In this document: positions 18,228 to 26,932 of the stretch, piece after piece | Position numbering within the stretch: position 1 is the first letter of the stretch | How the letters are laid out: each line of letters opens with the position of its first letter | Assembly: GCA_963827595.1 (NCBI GenBank) | Contig: CAWHBT010000013.1 | Location: 310,001-374,000 of the forward strand | Source: DATEDA01 sp963827595 | Lineage (GTDB): Bacteria; Pseudomonadota; Gammaproteobacteria; Burkholderiales; SG8-39 | Length of the DNA stretch: 64,000 nucleotides | Direction of reading: 5' to 3' | Translations under genes and position numbers: made by a program | The notes under the pieces: model-generated | What the model saw: the letters and a program-made list of their open reading frames with translations, nothing else | The model's database searches: none | What the model was told of the DNA's origin: nothing

Positions 18228-19769
18228 ATGGCAAAGACGGACAAGCCCAACATCCTCGTCATCTGGGGCGACGATATCGGGATCTCTAACCTGAGTTGCT
18301 ACTCGCACGGATTGATGGGCTACAAGACGCCCAACATCGACCGGATCGCGCGCGAAGGAATGATGTTCACCGATTCCTACGGCGAGCAGTCCTGCACCGC
18401 CGGGCGGTCGTCATTCATCACCGGGCAGAGCGTGTTCCGTACCGGACTCTCGAAGGTCGGCATCCCCGCTGCGCCGATCGGCATGAACGAGAAGATCCTG
18501 ACGATCGCGGCGGCGCTGAAGAACCAGGGCTATGCGACCGGGCAGTTCGGGAAGAACCACCTCGGCGACCTCAACCACATGCTGCCGACCAATCACGGCT
18601 TCGACGAGTTCTTCGGCAACCTGTATCACCTGAACGCCGAGGAAGAGCCGGAGATGTACGACTACTACCCGGAGAAGGACTTCCCGGAGTTCCGGAAGAA
18701 GGTCGGTCCGCGCGGCGTGATCCATTCCTGGGCGACGGACAAGGACGATCCCACGGAGATGCCGCGCTGGGGCAAGGTCGGCAAGCAGAAGATCGAGGAT
18801 ACGGGTCCGCTGACCAAGAAGCGGATGGAGACCTGCGACGACGAGTTCGTCACCGCGGCATCGGAGTTCATCAAGCGTCAGAACAAGGACGGCAAGCCCT
18901 TCTTCGTCTGGCTCAACACCACGCACATGCACCTGTTCACGCACACGAAGAAGGAGAGCCTGGGTCAGGCCGGGCGCTGGCAGTCGCCCTATCACGACAC
19001 GATGATCGATCACGACAAGAATGTCGGCCAGATGCTCGACCTCCTGGACAAGCTCGGCATCGCCGAAAACACCTTCGTGATGTACTCGACCGACAACGGG
19101 CCGCACCGCAACTCGTGGCCCGACGGCGGCATGACGCCGTTCCGCAGCGAGAAGAACACCAACTGGGAAGGCGCGTTCCGCGTTCCGCTGATCGTGCGCT
19201 GGCCGGGCAAGATCAAGGCCGGCAGCGTGTCGAACGAGATCGTCCAGCATCACGACTGGTTCCCGACCTTCCTCGCCATGGCGGGCGAGCCCGACATCGT
19301 GGAGAAGGCCAAGAAGGGCTACCAGGCGATCGGGCGCACCTACAAGAACCACATCGACGGCTTCAATCTCGTCCCGTACCTGACGGGCGATGCGAAGCAA
19401 AGCCCGCGGAAGCTGTTCATGTACATCTCCGACGACGGCGACGTGCTGGCGATGCGCTACGACAACTGGAAGGTCGTGTTCGCGGAGCAGCGCTGCCACG
19501 GGACGCTGCAGGTTTGGGCTGAGCCGTTCACGCGGCTGAGGCTGCCGAAGATCTACAACCTGCGGACTGACCCATATGAGTTCGCCGACGTCACCTCGAA
19601 CGCGTACTACGACTGGATGATGTATCACGCCTTTATCCTGTACGGCGCGTACGCGATCGCGGACAAGTTCGCGGAGACCTTCAAGGAGTTTCCGCCGATC
19701 CAGAAGCCGAACACGTTCACGATCGACGATGCGCTGAAGATGATGCAAAGCGCCGGTGGAGGCAGCTGA
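18228..19769 (+). CDS. Arylsulfatase, Cys-type, cytoplasmic
   Basis: A 513-residue alkaline-phosphatase-superfamily sulfatase that hydrolyses sulfate esters. The metal-binding pair is Asp15-Asp16 (VIWGDDIGISN). The modified nucleophile is Cys56 in EQSCTAGRSSF, matching C-x-(P/A)-x-R. TDNGPHRNSWPDGGMTPFR contributes the C-terminal metal Asp/Asn. Cys56 must be converted to formylglycine, and the FGE lies just upstream. There is no signal peptide, unlike most bacterial sulfatases, so the substrate is probably imported first. A gaaaggag site precedes the ATG. Sequence type resembles large single-domain arylsulfatases; the substrate cannot be read from the sequence. Confidence 0.93.
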   Translation: MAKTDKPNILVIWGDDIGISNLSCYSHGLMGYKTPNIDRIAREGMMFTDSYGEQSCTAGRSSFITGQSVFRTGLSKVGIPAAPIGMNEKILTIAAALKNQGYATGQFGKNHLGDLNHMLPTNHGFDEFFGNLYHLNAEEEPEMYDYYPEKDFPEFRKKVGPRGVIHSWATDKDDPTEMPRWGKVGKQKIEDTGPLTKKRMETCDDEFVTAASEFIKRQNKDGKPFFVWLNTTHMHLFTHTKKESLGQAGRWQSPYHDTMIDHDKNVGQMLDLLDKLGIAENTFVMYSTDNGPHRNSWPDGGMTPFRSEKNTNWEGAFRVPLIVRWPGKIKAGSVSNEIVQHHDWFPTFLAMAGEPDIVEKAKKGYQAIGRTYKNHIDGFNLVPYLTGDAKQSPRKLFMYISDDGDVLAMRYDNWKVVFAEQRCHGTLQVWAEPFTRLRLPKIYNLRTDPYEFADVTSNAYYDWMMYHAFILYGAYAIADKFAETFKEFPPIQKPNTFTIDDALKMMQSAGGGS

Positions 19770-19779
19770 CGCTGACGGT

Positions 19780-19806
19780 CGGGCGGCGAGACGCACTCGC
19801 CGCCCG
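19780..19806 (+). terminator. Hairpin after the sulfatase gene
   Basis: Perfect 11-bp inverted repeat (CGGGCGGCGAG / CTCGCCGCCCG) with a 5-base loop, 11 bp after the sulfatase stop and followed by gctggttt. It likely ends or attenuates the FGE-to-sulfatase transcript before the HAD gene. Confidence 0.6.
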
Positions 19807-19833
19807 GCTGGTTTCATCGCGGGGAGGTAAGCC

Positions 19834-20763
19834 ATGGCAGAGATCGGTGCCTCACTACCCTCATGGAACGATGGTCCTGCGAAAGCGGCCATCGTCGACT
19901 TCGTCGCGCGGGTGACGAAGTCCGGCGGACCGGACTTCGTGCCCGCACCCGCGCGCATCGCGACCTTCGACAACGACGGCACCCTGTGGTGCGAGCAGCC
20001 GCTGCAGGTGCAAGTCTTCTTCGCCCTGGACCGGCTCAAGGGGCTAGTGGCGAAAGACCCGACGATGAAGGACCGCCAGCCCTACAAGGCCTTTCTCGAG
20101 CATGACCTGAAGACCATTCACGAGCTCGGCAAGAAAGCCGTGTTCGAGGTGGCGTTCGCGACCCACGCCGGGGGGACGGAGGACGAGTTCGACCGGGCGG
20201 CGCGGGCGTGGCTCGCGTCCTCGCGGCACCCCAAGCTTGGGCGGCTCTTCACGCAATGCGTCTACCAGCCGCAGCTCGAGCTGCTCGACTACCTTCGCGC
20301 CAACGGCTTCAAGACGTTCATCGTCTCGGGCGGCGGAATCGACCTGATGCGAGCCTTCGCCGAAGAGGTCTACGGGATTGCGCCCGAGCAGGTCATCGGC
20401 TCGAGCGTGAAGACGCGCTTCGAGGTCCGGGACGGCCGCGGCGTGCTGGTCAAGCTCGCCGAGCTCGGCAGCTTCGACGACCGGGAGGTCAAGCCGCAGA
20501 ACATCCAGCTGCATATCGGCAGGCGGCCGATTCTTGCGTTCGGCAACTCCGACGGCGACCTCGCGATGCTGCGCTACGTCAAGTCCGGCGACGGCCCTCG
20601 CCTCGCGCTGCTGCTGCACCACGACGACGCCGAGCGCGAGTTCGCGTACGACCGCGACTTCGAGCTGAGCCCGCTCGCCGAGGCGCTCGACCGCGCCGGC
20701 GAGTACGGCATCACCGTTACGAGCATGAAGCGCGATTGGAGGAAGGTGTTCGCGTTCCAATAG
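19834..20763 (+). CDS. HAD-superfamily hydrolase (phosphoserine-phosphatase-like)
   Basis: A 309-residue cytoplasmic HAD enzyme. Motif I is FDNDGTLW with nucleophile Asp46 and Asp48. Motif II is the Ser of FIVSGGG, and motif III/IV includes FGNSDGDLAML. A helical cap lies between motifs I and II. The aspartate-based phosphatase chemistry is secure; the substrate is not. It follows the sulfatase after a hairpin on the same strand, with its own ggggaggtaa ribosome-binding site. Confidence 0.88.
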   Translation: MAEIGASLPSWNDGPAKAAIVDFVARVTKSGGPDFVPAPARIATFDNDGTLWCEQPLQVQVFFALDRLKGLVAKDPTMKDRQPYKAFLEHDLKTIHELGKKAVFEVAFATHAGGTEDEFDRAARAWLASSRHPKLGRLFTQCVYQPQLELLDYLRANGFKTFIVSGGGIDLMRAFAEEVYGIAPEQVIGSSVKTRFEVRDGRGVLVKLAELGSFDDREVKPQNIQLHIGRRPILAFGNSDGDLAMLRYVKSGDGPRLALLLHHDDAEREFAYDRDFELSPLAEALDRAGEYGITVTSMKRDWRKVFAFQ

Positions 20764-20873
20764 CAACGCTTGCGATACGGCCGGCCGCCGGATGCGGCCA
20801 GATTCATCACCAGGAAACGTTCACAATGAGGCGAGTTCCGGAAGGGCACGGCGAAGTAGCGTGAGGGCGGCCC

Positions 20874-22073
20874 ATGCCTCGTTCCGGTAAAGCGCCGGAC
20901 AACCGGCCCGGCAACGACCCCGAGTTCTCGCTCGTCGGTGGGGATCTTCCGTTCCGGCTGCAGCGCCGGATCGGGCTGATTCCCGCGGAGGGGCTCGGCG
21001 TCGGACGCCGGGCGGTGCTCTTCGCGCTCGTCGCCTGGCTGCCCATCGTGGTATGGGCGCTGATCGAAGGCCGGGCGCTGCCGGGCAAGACCGCAGAGCC
21101 GCTCTTCGAGCACTTCGGGATTCACGCGCGGTGCCTGGTCGCGATCCCCTTGTTCATCCTCACGGAGGCGACCGCCCACCGCGTGGGCACCGAGCTCCTG
21201 CACAACCTGTTCGCATACGGGCTGATCCGGGAGGCGGACCGCGGACGGGTCAGGCAGATCCTGGACAGCATCGGCCGGCTGCGCGACGGGGTGCTGCCCT
21301 GGGTGTTCGTGGCCGGCGCGGTGCTGGCGTGGCTCGTGGCGGGGCCCGGCGCGAAGGATGTGCACGCGCTTATCTGGGCCACCGATGGCGCCGCCGAGCC
21401 GAGTCTGCCCTTCGGCGCGTGGTGGTTCCTCTACGTCGCCCGGGCGATCTTCCTCACGCTCCTGCTCGCGTGGGTGTGGCGCCTCGTTCTCTGGACGATC
21501 GTGCTGGCCCGCATCGCGCGGCTCGACCTGGCGCTCGTCCCCACGCACGCGGACGGCGTGTTCGGACTGGGCTTCCTGGAACGCACGCCGAAGGCGTTCA
21601 CCCCGTCCCTGCTCGCGCTCTCTGTTCTGCTGGCGTCCGCGTGGGCCCACGAGGTCGCGTACCACGGCGTCGACGTGCGGACGCTCGCGCTGCCGTTCGG
21701 AATCTTCGTGGTCGTGGTCACGCTCATGATGCTCGCGCCGCTGGTCACGTTCGCACCTGCGCTCGCCCGGGCGAAGCGGCGCGCGCTCGCGGATTACGGG
21801 GCGCTCGTTGCCCGGCACGGGCGGCTCGTCCGCGAGCGGTGGATCGAGGGCAAGGATCCGAAGGACGCGGGGCTGCTCGAAGCGCCGGAGATCGGCCCGG
21901 TCGCCGACACCATTGCCCTCTACGAGGCGGTCAAGCGCTCGCGGACCATCCCGATCGGCAAACAGACGCTCGTCGCGATCCTGCTGCCGCTCGTGCTCCC
22001 GATGCTCGCGGTTGTGGCGCTGCAGGTGCCGATCGGCCAGCTGCTGCTCACGCTGCTGAAGGCGCTCGTCTGA
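20874..22073 (+). CDS. Multi-span membrane protein, unknown family
   Basis: A 399-residue protein with about six hydrophobic helices, among them VLFALVAWLPIVVWALIEG, WFLYVARAIFLTLLLAWVW and ILLPLVLPMLAVVALQVPIG. A soluble loop (about residues 300-350) sits before the last helix. I do not recognise the family; no transport or catalytic motif is obvious. It follows the HAD gene after 110 bp. Confidence 0.75.
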   Translation: MPRSGKAPDNRPGNDPEFSLVGGDLPFRLQRRIGLIPAEGLGVGRRAVLFALVAWLPIVVWALIEGRALPGKTAEPLFEHFGIHARCLVAIPLFILTEATAHRVGTELLHNLFAYGLIREADRGRVRQILDSIGRLRDGVLPWVFVAGAVLAWLVAGPGAKDVHALIWATDGAAEPSLPFGAWWFLYVARAIFLTLLLAWVWRLVLWTIVLARIARLDLALVPTHADGVFGLGFLERTPKAFTPSLLALSVLLASAWAHEVAYHGVDVRTLALPFGIFVVVVTLMMLAPLVTFAPALARAKRRALADYGALVARHGRLVRERWIEGKDPKDAGLLEAPEIGPVADTIALYEAVKRSRTIPIGKQTLVAILLPLVLPMLAVVALQVPIGQLLLTLLKALV

Positions 22074-22103
22074 CGCGCCGCGGGCGCGACGTTGCGCGAG
22101 GGA

Positions 22104-22623
22104 TCAACCCGGGCCGGCGGTCGTCCGCCCGCCGTCCTTGATCGGCGTGGCGAACTTGTACTCGATGTCCCAGGGAAAGTGGATCCACTTGTTCTGCTTG
22201 AATTCCTTCACGAAGGTGTCGACGAACGGCCGCCCGCCGGGCTTGGCGTAGAGCGTCGCGAAGTGCGCCTTCGGCAGAAGCTTGCGCACCGTCTGCGCGG
22301 TGCGGCCGGTGTCGACGAGATCGTCGATCAGCAGGAAGCCCGTCCCGTCTCCCGGGACCCCTTTCAGGACCTCGACCGCGCCCTGCTGCTGCGCGGCCTG
22401 GCCGCCGGCCGCGGCGTCGTAGCTCGTGACGCAGATCGTGTCGACCAGCCGGATGTCGAGCTCGCGCGCGATCAGCGCCGCCGGCACGAGGCCGCCCCGC
22501 GTGATCGCGATGATGCCCTTCCAGGGCCCTTTGTCGAGGCAGGATCTCGGCAAGGTACCGGGCGTCCCGGTGCAGCTCGACCCAGGAGATGATGATTTCG
22601 TCTTCGTAGGGGATGCGCGGCAT
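22104..22623 (-). CDS. Gpt-like purine phosphoribosyltransferase (one frameshift)
   Basis: Type I phosphoribosyltransferase that makes XMP/GMP-type nucleotides from PRPP and a purine base. The start MPRIPYEDEIIISWVELHRD is in one frame. The rest follows in another after a break near 22536-22544: KGIIAITRGGLVPAALIARE, then the PRPP-binding LLIDDLVDTGRTAQ, and the C-terminal WIHFPWDIEYKF typical of xanthine phosphoribosyltransferases. Nothing is missing between the pieces, so it is probably intact in the organism. It is convergent with the membrane protein upstream. Confidence 0.85.
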
Positions 22624-22645
22624 AGACGGGTAGTTTAACCGCGGT

Positions 22646-23419
22646 TCAGCGGTTCGCCTGACCGCGGAACGCCCACCCGGTGAACCGGGTCTCGATCGCC
22701 GCGGTCGCGGCGTAGAGCGCGATGCCGAGCACCGCCAGCACCAGCAGGCCGGCGAAGACGATCGGCACCTGGAACGCCGCCTGCGCGTCGAGCATCAGCT
22801 TGCCGATGCCCTTGTTGGAGCCCACGGTCTCGGACACCACCGCGCCGACGAACGCGAGCGTGATCGCGACCTTCAGGGAGCCGAAGAAGTAGGGGAGCGA
22901 CCGCGGGATGCCGACCTTGCGCATGACGTCGAGCTTGGAGGCGCCGAGCGCACGCAGCACGTCCTCGAGCTCGGGCTCGGTGGTCGCGAGGCCCGTGGCG
23001 ACGTTGACGACGATCGGGAAGAAGGAGATGAGAAACGCGGTCAGCACGGCCGGGATCTCGCCGAGGCCGAACCACAGGATCAGCACCGGCACCACCGCGA
23101 CCTTGGGGATCGAGTTGAAGCCGATCAGCACCGGGTAGATGCCGGCGTAGAGCGCCCGGTGCCAGCCGACCGCGATCCCGAGCAGGAGGCCGAATACGGT
23201 GGCGATGAGGAACCCGGCGAGCGTGGTCCAGAGCGTGACGAACGAGTTGTCGGCGATCGGCGCGCGGTACTGCCACATGGCCGCGAACACGTCCGAGGGC
23301 GCCGGCAGGATCGTGATCGGCACGTTGAACACGCGGCACACGAGCTCCCACAACACGAACAGCGCCACGACGAACGCCGCCGGCGAGACCACCGTGATCC
23401 AGAACTCGCGCCGCTCCAT
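22646..23419 (-). CDS. NitT/TauT-type ABC transporter permease
   Basis: A 257-residue inner-membrane permease with six helices. The EAA loop reads ELEDVLRALGASKLDVMRKV, followed by GIPRSLPYFFGSLKVA, the binding site for the ATPase. Its ATG overlaps the stop of the gutted ATPase gene upstream (TGATG at 23417-23421), which shows the original order binding protein - ATPase - permease. It is close in sequence to the permease at 39425. Confidence 0.92.
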   Translation of the reverse strand: MERREFWITVVSPAAFVVALFVLWELVCRVFNVPITILPAPSDVFAAMWQYRAPIADNSFVTLWTTLAGFLIATVFGLLLGIAVGWHRALYAGIYPVLIGFNSIPKVAVVPVLILWFGLGEIPAVLTAFLISFFPIVVNVATGLATTEPELEDVLRALGASKLDVMRKVGIPRSLPYFFGSLKVAITLAFVGAVVSETVGSNKGIGKLMLDAQAAFQVPIVFAGLLVLAVLGIALYAATAAIETRFTGWAFRGQANR

Positions 23420-23565
23420 CAGTGTCGGCCGACGATGAGCTGCTGCAGTACGGCGATGAACTCGCCCGCGGCGATACCGAGCGTGACCTCGTCGACGACG
23501 CGGACCGCGGCGGCGCCGCGGCCGTAGACCATCGAGACGCGATCGAGCTGGACGAGCTCGGGCAA
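23419..23565 (-). pseudogene. ABC-ATPase gene with most of its coding region deleted
   Basis: Only 48 codons remain between the binding protein and the permease. They read LPELVQLDRVSMVYGRGA and VRVVDEVTLGIAAGEFIAVL, i.e. the first strands of a NitT/TauT ATPase up to the residues just before Walker A. The frame then jumps to QQLIVGRH and a stop that overlaps the permease start. Walker A, the LSGGQ motif and Walker B are all absent. About 200 codons are therefore missing in frame, with the junction near 23445-23455. The TTG start abuts the stop of the upstream gene. Confidence 0.75.
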
Positions 23566-24570
23566 CTACTTCACCAGCCGCTGCTCCCTCGGCGGCAGGT
23601 ATTCGGCGGTGTAGACGTCGGCGGGCTTCGGCTTGTTGGTGTACTGGAAGGTCAGCCCGATCTGCTCGATCGAGCGCTCGAGGCGCTTCGTGTCGACCGC
23701 GCCGAGGCCGTTCTTCCGCACGTCGGGGGTCACGAAGTTGCGCTCCAGCGAGAGCTTGAGGCGCTCGAGCTCGACGTCGCGCTTGGCGATCGGGTTGCGC
23801 TTGATCACGCTGTCCACCGCCGATTCGGGATCGCGCAGCGTCTCCTGGATCCCCTTGATCGTGCCGCGCACGAATCCCGCGACCGCCTTGGGCTGGAAGC
23901 GCATGAAGTCGGGGTTGGCGACGATCGCGTTGCCGTAGAGGTCGAGGCCATGGTCGCGCATCATCAGCACCACGATGTCGCCCGGCGGGATGCCTTGCGC
24001 CTTGAGGTTCATGTACGAGGAGAACCAGAACCCGGTGATGGCGTCGACCTTGCCCTGGACGAGCATGGGCTCGCGCACCGGGAAGCCGATGTTGTCGACC
24101 TTGACCTTCGCGGCGTCGATCTGGTTCGCCTGCACGAAGATCGGCCACTGCGCCCACGCGCCGTCGGCCGCGGGCGCACCGAGGATCTTGCCTTCGAGGT
24201 CCTTGGGCTTGGCGATGCCGGCCTTCTTCAGCGTGATGATCGCGAACGCGGGCGCGTCGTAGATCATCATCACCGCCTTGACCGGGAGGTTGCGCGGGTT
24301 GTCGCGGTACTTGACCAGCAGGTTGATGTCGGCGAAGCCGACGTCGTAGGCCCCCGAGGCGACGCGGTTGATGCCCTCGACCGACCCGCCGCCCGGGTCG
24401 ATCGTCACGGCGACACCCTCCGCCTTGTAGTAGCCCTTGTCGATGGCGACCAGGAACGGCGCCGCCGGGCCTTCGAAGCGCCAGTCGAGCGCGAAGCGGA
24501 CCGGCGTTTCCTTCTGGGCGAACGCGGTGCCGGCGAACAGTGCGGCGGCGAGCAGGAGTGCGTGGCGCAT
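23566..24570 (-). CDS. NitT/TauT-type substrate-binding protein
   Basis: A 334-residue periplasmic binding protein. The signal peptide is MRHALLLAAALFAGTAFAQ. The mature protein starts VRFALDWRFEGPAAPFLVAI, the NMT1/THI5-like fold used for sulfonates, nitrate, taurine and pyrimidines. It closely resembles the protein at 32567-33586 (shared DWRFEG start and the ending YLPPREQR / FLPPQAER). It is first in a three-gene transport operon whose ATPase is deleted, and is divergent from the decarboxylase pair at 24712. Confidence 0.9.
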   Translation of the reverse strand: MRHALLLAAALFAGTAFAQKETPVRFALDWRFEGPAAPFLVAIDKGYYKAEGVAVTIDPGGGSVEGINRVASGAYDVGFADINLLVKYRDNPRNLPVKAVMMIYDAPAFAIITLKKAGIAKPKDLEGKILGAPAADGAWAQWPIFVQANQIDAAKVKVDNIGFPVREPMLVQGKVDAITGFWFSSYMNLKAQGIPPGDIVVLMMRDHGLDLYGNAIVANPDFMRFQPKAVAGFVRGTIKGIQETLRDPESAVDSVIKRNPIAKRDVELERLKLSLERNFVTPDVRKNGLGAVDTKRLERSIEQIGLTFQYTNKPKPADVYTAEYLPPREQRLVK

Positions 24571-24711
24571 GAAGATCTCCGCGGAGGGTTTTGGAAGGTT
24601 GGCCGGACAGTCTAATCGGCGCCCGGGCCGGCGGCAATCAGCGCGCCCGGTGCACCAGATCGTTGCCGCGCGCACTCGACCGGTGCCCGAGTCGCTAGAA
24701 TCCCGACAACA

Positions 24712-25218
24712 ATGATCGACGAAGCCGCAAGGGAGGCGCTCGCCGGGCTGAAGGAAGCGGGCGTCGATTTCGTCGCCGGCCTGCCCGACGGCTGGCAGCG
24801 GAACCTTCAGGAGCTCATCGAGGCCGACCCTGCCGTCCGCTTCGTGCCGGTATGCAACGAGGGCGTCGGGTTCTCGATCTGCGCGGGGGCGTGGCTGGGC
24901 GGCCGGAAGGTCGCGCTCTCGATGGAGAACTCCGGGTTGCGCGTCGCCGCCGAGTACATCGCGCGCATTTCGCTCGGCTGCGGCGTCCCGGTGGTCCTGC
25001 TGCTTTCCTATCGCGGCGATCTGGGCGAGACCGAGCACTGGGGCGTCCCGCACGGCATCGTCGCCGAGCCGCTGCTCAAAGCGCTCCGCATCCCCTACCA
25101 CGTCGTGCAGCACCGCCAGGATCTGCGCGCGGCCATCAAGCGCGCCTTCCGGCTCGCCGAGGCGCAGCTGCATCCGACCGCGGTCCTGATCTCGGGCACC
25201 TGCATCTGGGAGGACTGA
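24712..25218 (+). CDS. Thiamine-diphosphate decarboxylase, alpha (PYR) subunit
   Basis: A 168-residue protein resembling the small subunit of split sulfopyruvate/phosphonopyruvate-type decarboxylases. It corresponds to the N-terminal PYR domain: VRFVPVCNEGVGFSICAGAW holds the Glu that activates the cofactor, followed by LSMENSGLRVAAEYIAR. Its stop overlaps the start of the beta gene (TGATG at 25216-25220), so the two form one enzyme. No ribosome-binding site is visible; a TAGAAT hexamer at 24696-24701 ends ten bases before the ATG. The actual 2-oxo acid substrate is unknown. Confidence 0.85.
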   Translation: MIDEAAREALAGLKEAGVDFVAGLPDGWQRNLQELIEADPAVRFVPVCNEGVGFSICAGAWLGGRKVALSMENSGLRVAAEYIARISLGCGVPVVLLLSYRGDLGETEHWGVPHGIVAEPLLKALRIPYHVVQHRQDLRAAIKRAFRLAEAQLHPTAVLISGTCIWED

Positions 25219-25866
25219 TGGCGCTCGACCGGTACGCCTGGCTGAAGCGGCTCGCGGCGCGGGTGCCCAGGAACGGTCTCGTCATGTCGACCTACATCGG
25301 CGCCGTGGGGTTCGAATGGGCGGCGCTGACCCGGGAGCATCCGCGCACCGCGCTCCTCGGGCAGATGGGCAACGTGATCGGGCTGGCGCTCGGCCTCGCG
25401 CTCGCACTGCCGCACCGCAAGGTCGTGTGCCTCGACGGCGACGGGTCGGTCCTGATGGAGCTGGGACAGCTCGTCGCGCTCGGGCAGGAGGCGCCGCCGA
25501 ACCTGGTCGTCTTCGTCGTGGACAATGGCGCCTACGAATCGATCGGCCGCGGCAAGCGGGGGCCGCGCCCCACGGCGACCGCCGGGAGGGCCGATCTCGC
25601 CGCGCTGGCGCGGGCGGCCGGCGTGCCCTACACGGCGAACGTCGACACCCTCAAGCGAGCTCGAGGCCGAGATGAAGCTCGCGTTCGGGAAGCCCGGCTG
25701 TCGATTCATCAACGTCCGGACGCAGCCGGGGCACGCGCGCGTTCCGCCGCGACAGGTCGACGGCGTCGAGGAGAAGTACCGGTTCGTGCGCTACGTCGAG
25801 CGCCTCGAGAAGATCCGGATTCTCAACCTGGCCCGCCAGGATCGGCAGCTGATGAAGCGGCCTTAG
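25218..25866 (+). CDS. Thiamine-diphosphate decarboxylase, beta (PP) subunit (one frameshift)
   Basis: About 215 residues, the cofactor-binding half of the split decarboxylase. The diphosphate-binding motif GDGSVLMELG ... VVDNGAYES (GDG-X~25-N) is intact. The frame breaks at about 25655; removing one base joins VPYTANVDTLK to ELEAEMKLAFGKPGCRF and the long tail ending LNLARQDRQLMKRP. Paired with the alpha subunit by overlapping codons. It is followed 80 bp later by a binding-protein gene on the same strand, so product and transporter may share a pathway. Confidence 0.85.
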
Positions 25867-25946
25867 CCGCCGGCGTGGACCGGTTCGCGGCGGCAGAATA
25901 TGATTGCGCCGCGTCGGTTCGGGCGCGCTCGTCGAGGAGGCCAGCC

Positions 25947-26915
25947 ATGATCGTCCGCGTTGCCGCATTGCTGTTCGCCGCCGTCCTGCTCGTGCCCGCC
26001 GCGCGGGCCCAGGACAAGGTCACGTTCCTCACCAGCTGGTACGCCCAGGCTGAGCACGGCGGGTTCTACCAGGCGATCGCCAAGGGCATCTACAAGCAGC
26101 ACGGGCTCGAGGTCACCATCCGGATGGGCGGCCCGCAGGTCAACGGCCTGCAGCTGATGATGGCCGGCCAGGCGGACATGCACATGGGCTACGACTTCCA
26201 GGTGCTGAAGGCCCTGGAGCAGGGCATGACGCCCGTGACCGTCGCCACCTCGTTCCAGCACGACCTGCAGGGGCTGCTCACGCACGACGACGTGGCCAAT
26301 CTCGGTGCGCTCAAGGGCAAGACGATCCTGGTCGCCACCGCGGGCCGCACCTCGTGGTGGCCCTGGCTCAAGGCCAAGTACGGGTACGCCGAGGAGCAGG
26401 TGCGCCCCTACACCTTCAACCTGCAGCCGTTCTTCGCCGACAAGGCGATCGCGCAGCAGGGCTACATGTCCTCCGAGCCGTTCCAGGCCGAGAAGGCCGG
26501 CATGAAGGCGAAGTTCTTCCTGTTCGCGCACGACGGTTTCCCGCCTTACGGAACCACGATCGTCGCGACGCAGAAGCTCGCGAAGGAGAAGCCCGACGTG
26601 GTGGCGCGCTTCGTGCGCGCATCGATGGAGGGCTGGAAGAGCTATCTCGCCGAGCCGGGCGCGGCGAACGAGCTGATCAAGAAGGACAACCCGAACATGA
26701 AGGACGACCAGCTCGCCTACGCGCTCGAGAAGCTCAAGGAGCACCGGCTGATCACCGGCGGCGACGCGGCGAAGATGGGCATCGGCGCGATGACCGAGGA
26801 GCGCTGGAAGAAGACCTACGACTACATGGTGTCCGCCGGGCTGCTCAAGCCTGACGTCGACTACCGCCAGGCGTTCACGATGCAGTTCGTGAAAGACCTG
26901 AGGGTCATGCCCTAG
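25947..26915 (+). CDS. NMT1/THI5-like substrate-binding protein
   Basis: A 322-residue periplasmic protein with signal peptide MIVRVAALLFAAVLLVPAARA. The mature part has the NMT1/THI5 features WYAQAEHGGFYQAIAKGIYK and GGPQVNGLQLMMAGQADMHM. It is paralogous to the protein at 37051-38034 (same QAEHGG and GGPQVN elements). A gaggagg site precedes the ATG at 25947. It is the first gene of a complete importer with the ATPase and permease that follow. Confidence 0.9.
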   Translation: MIVRVAALLFAAVLLVPAARAQDKVTFLTSWYAQAEHGGFYQAIAKGIYKQHGLEVTIRMGGPQVNGLQLMMAGQADMHMGYDFQVLKALEQGMTPVTVATSFQHDLQGLLTHDDVANLGALKGKTILVATAGRTSWWPWLKAKYGYAEEQVRPYTFNLQPFFADKAIAQQGYMSSEPFQAEKAGMKAKFFLFAHDGFPPYGTTIVATQKLAKEKPDVVARFVRASMEGWKSYLAEPGAANELIKKDNPNMKDDQLAYALEKLKEHRLITGGDAAKMGIGAMTEERWKKTYDYMVSAGLLKPDVDYRQAFTMQFVKDLRVMP

Positions 26916-26932
26916 CCCGGGGGCCGCGCATC

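Noticed and set aside
24673..24711. Full promoter for the first decarboxylase pair
   Set aside because: A TAGAAT -10-like hexamer is present, but no -35 at acceptable spacing could be found.
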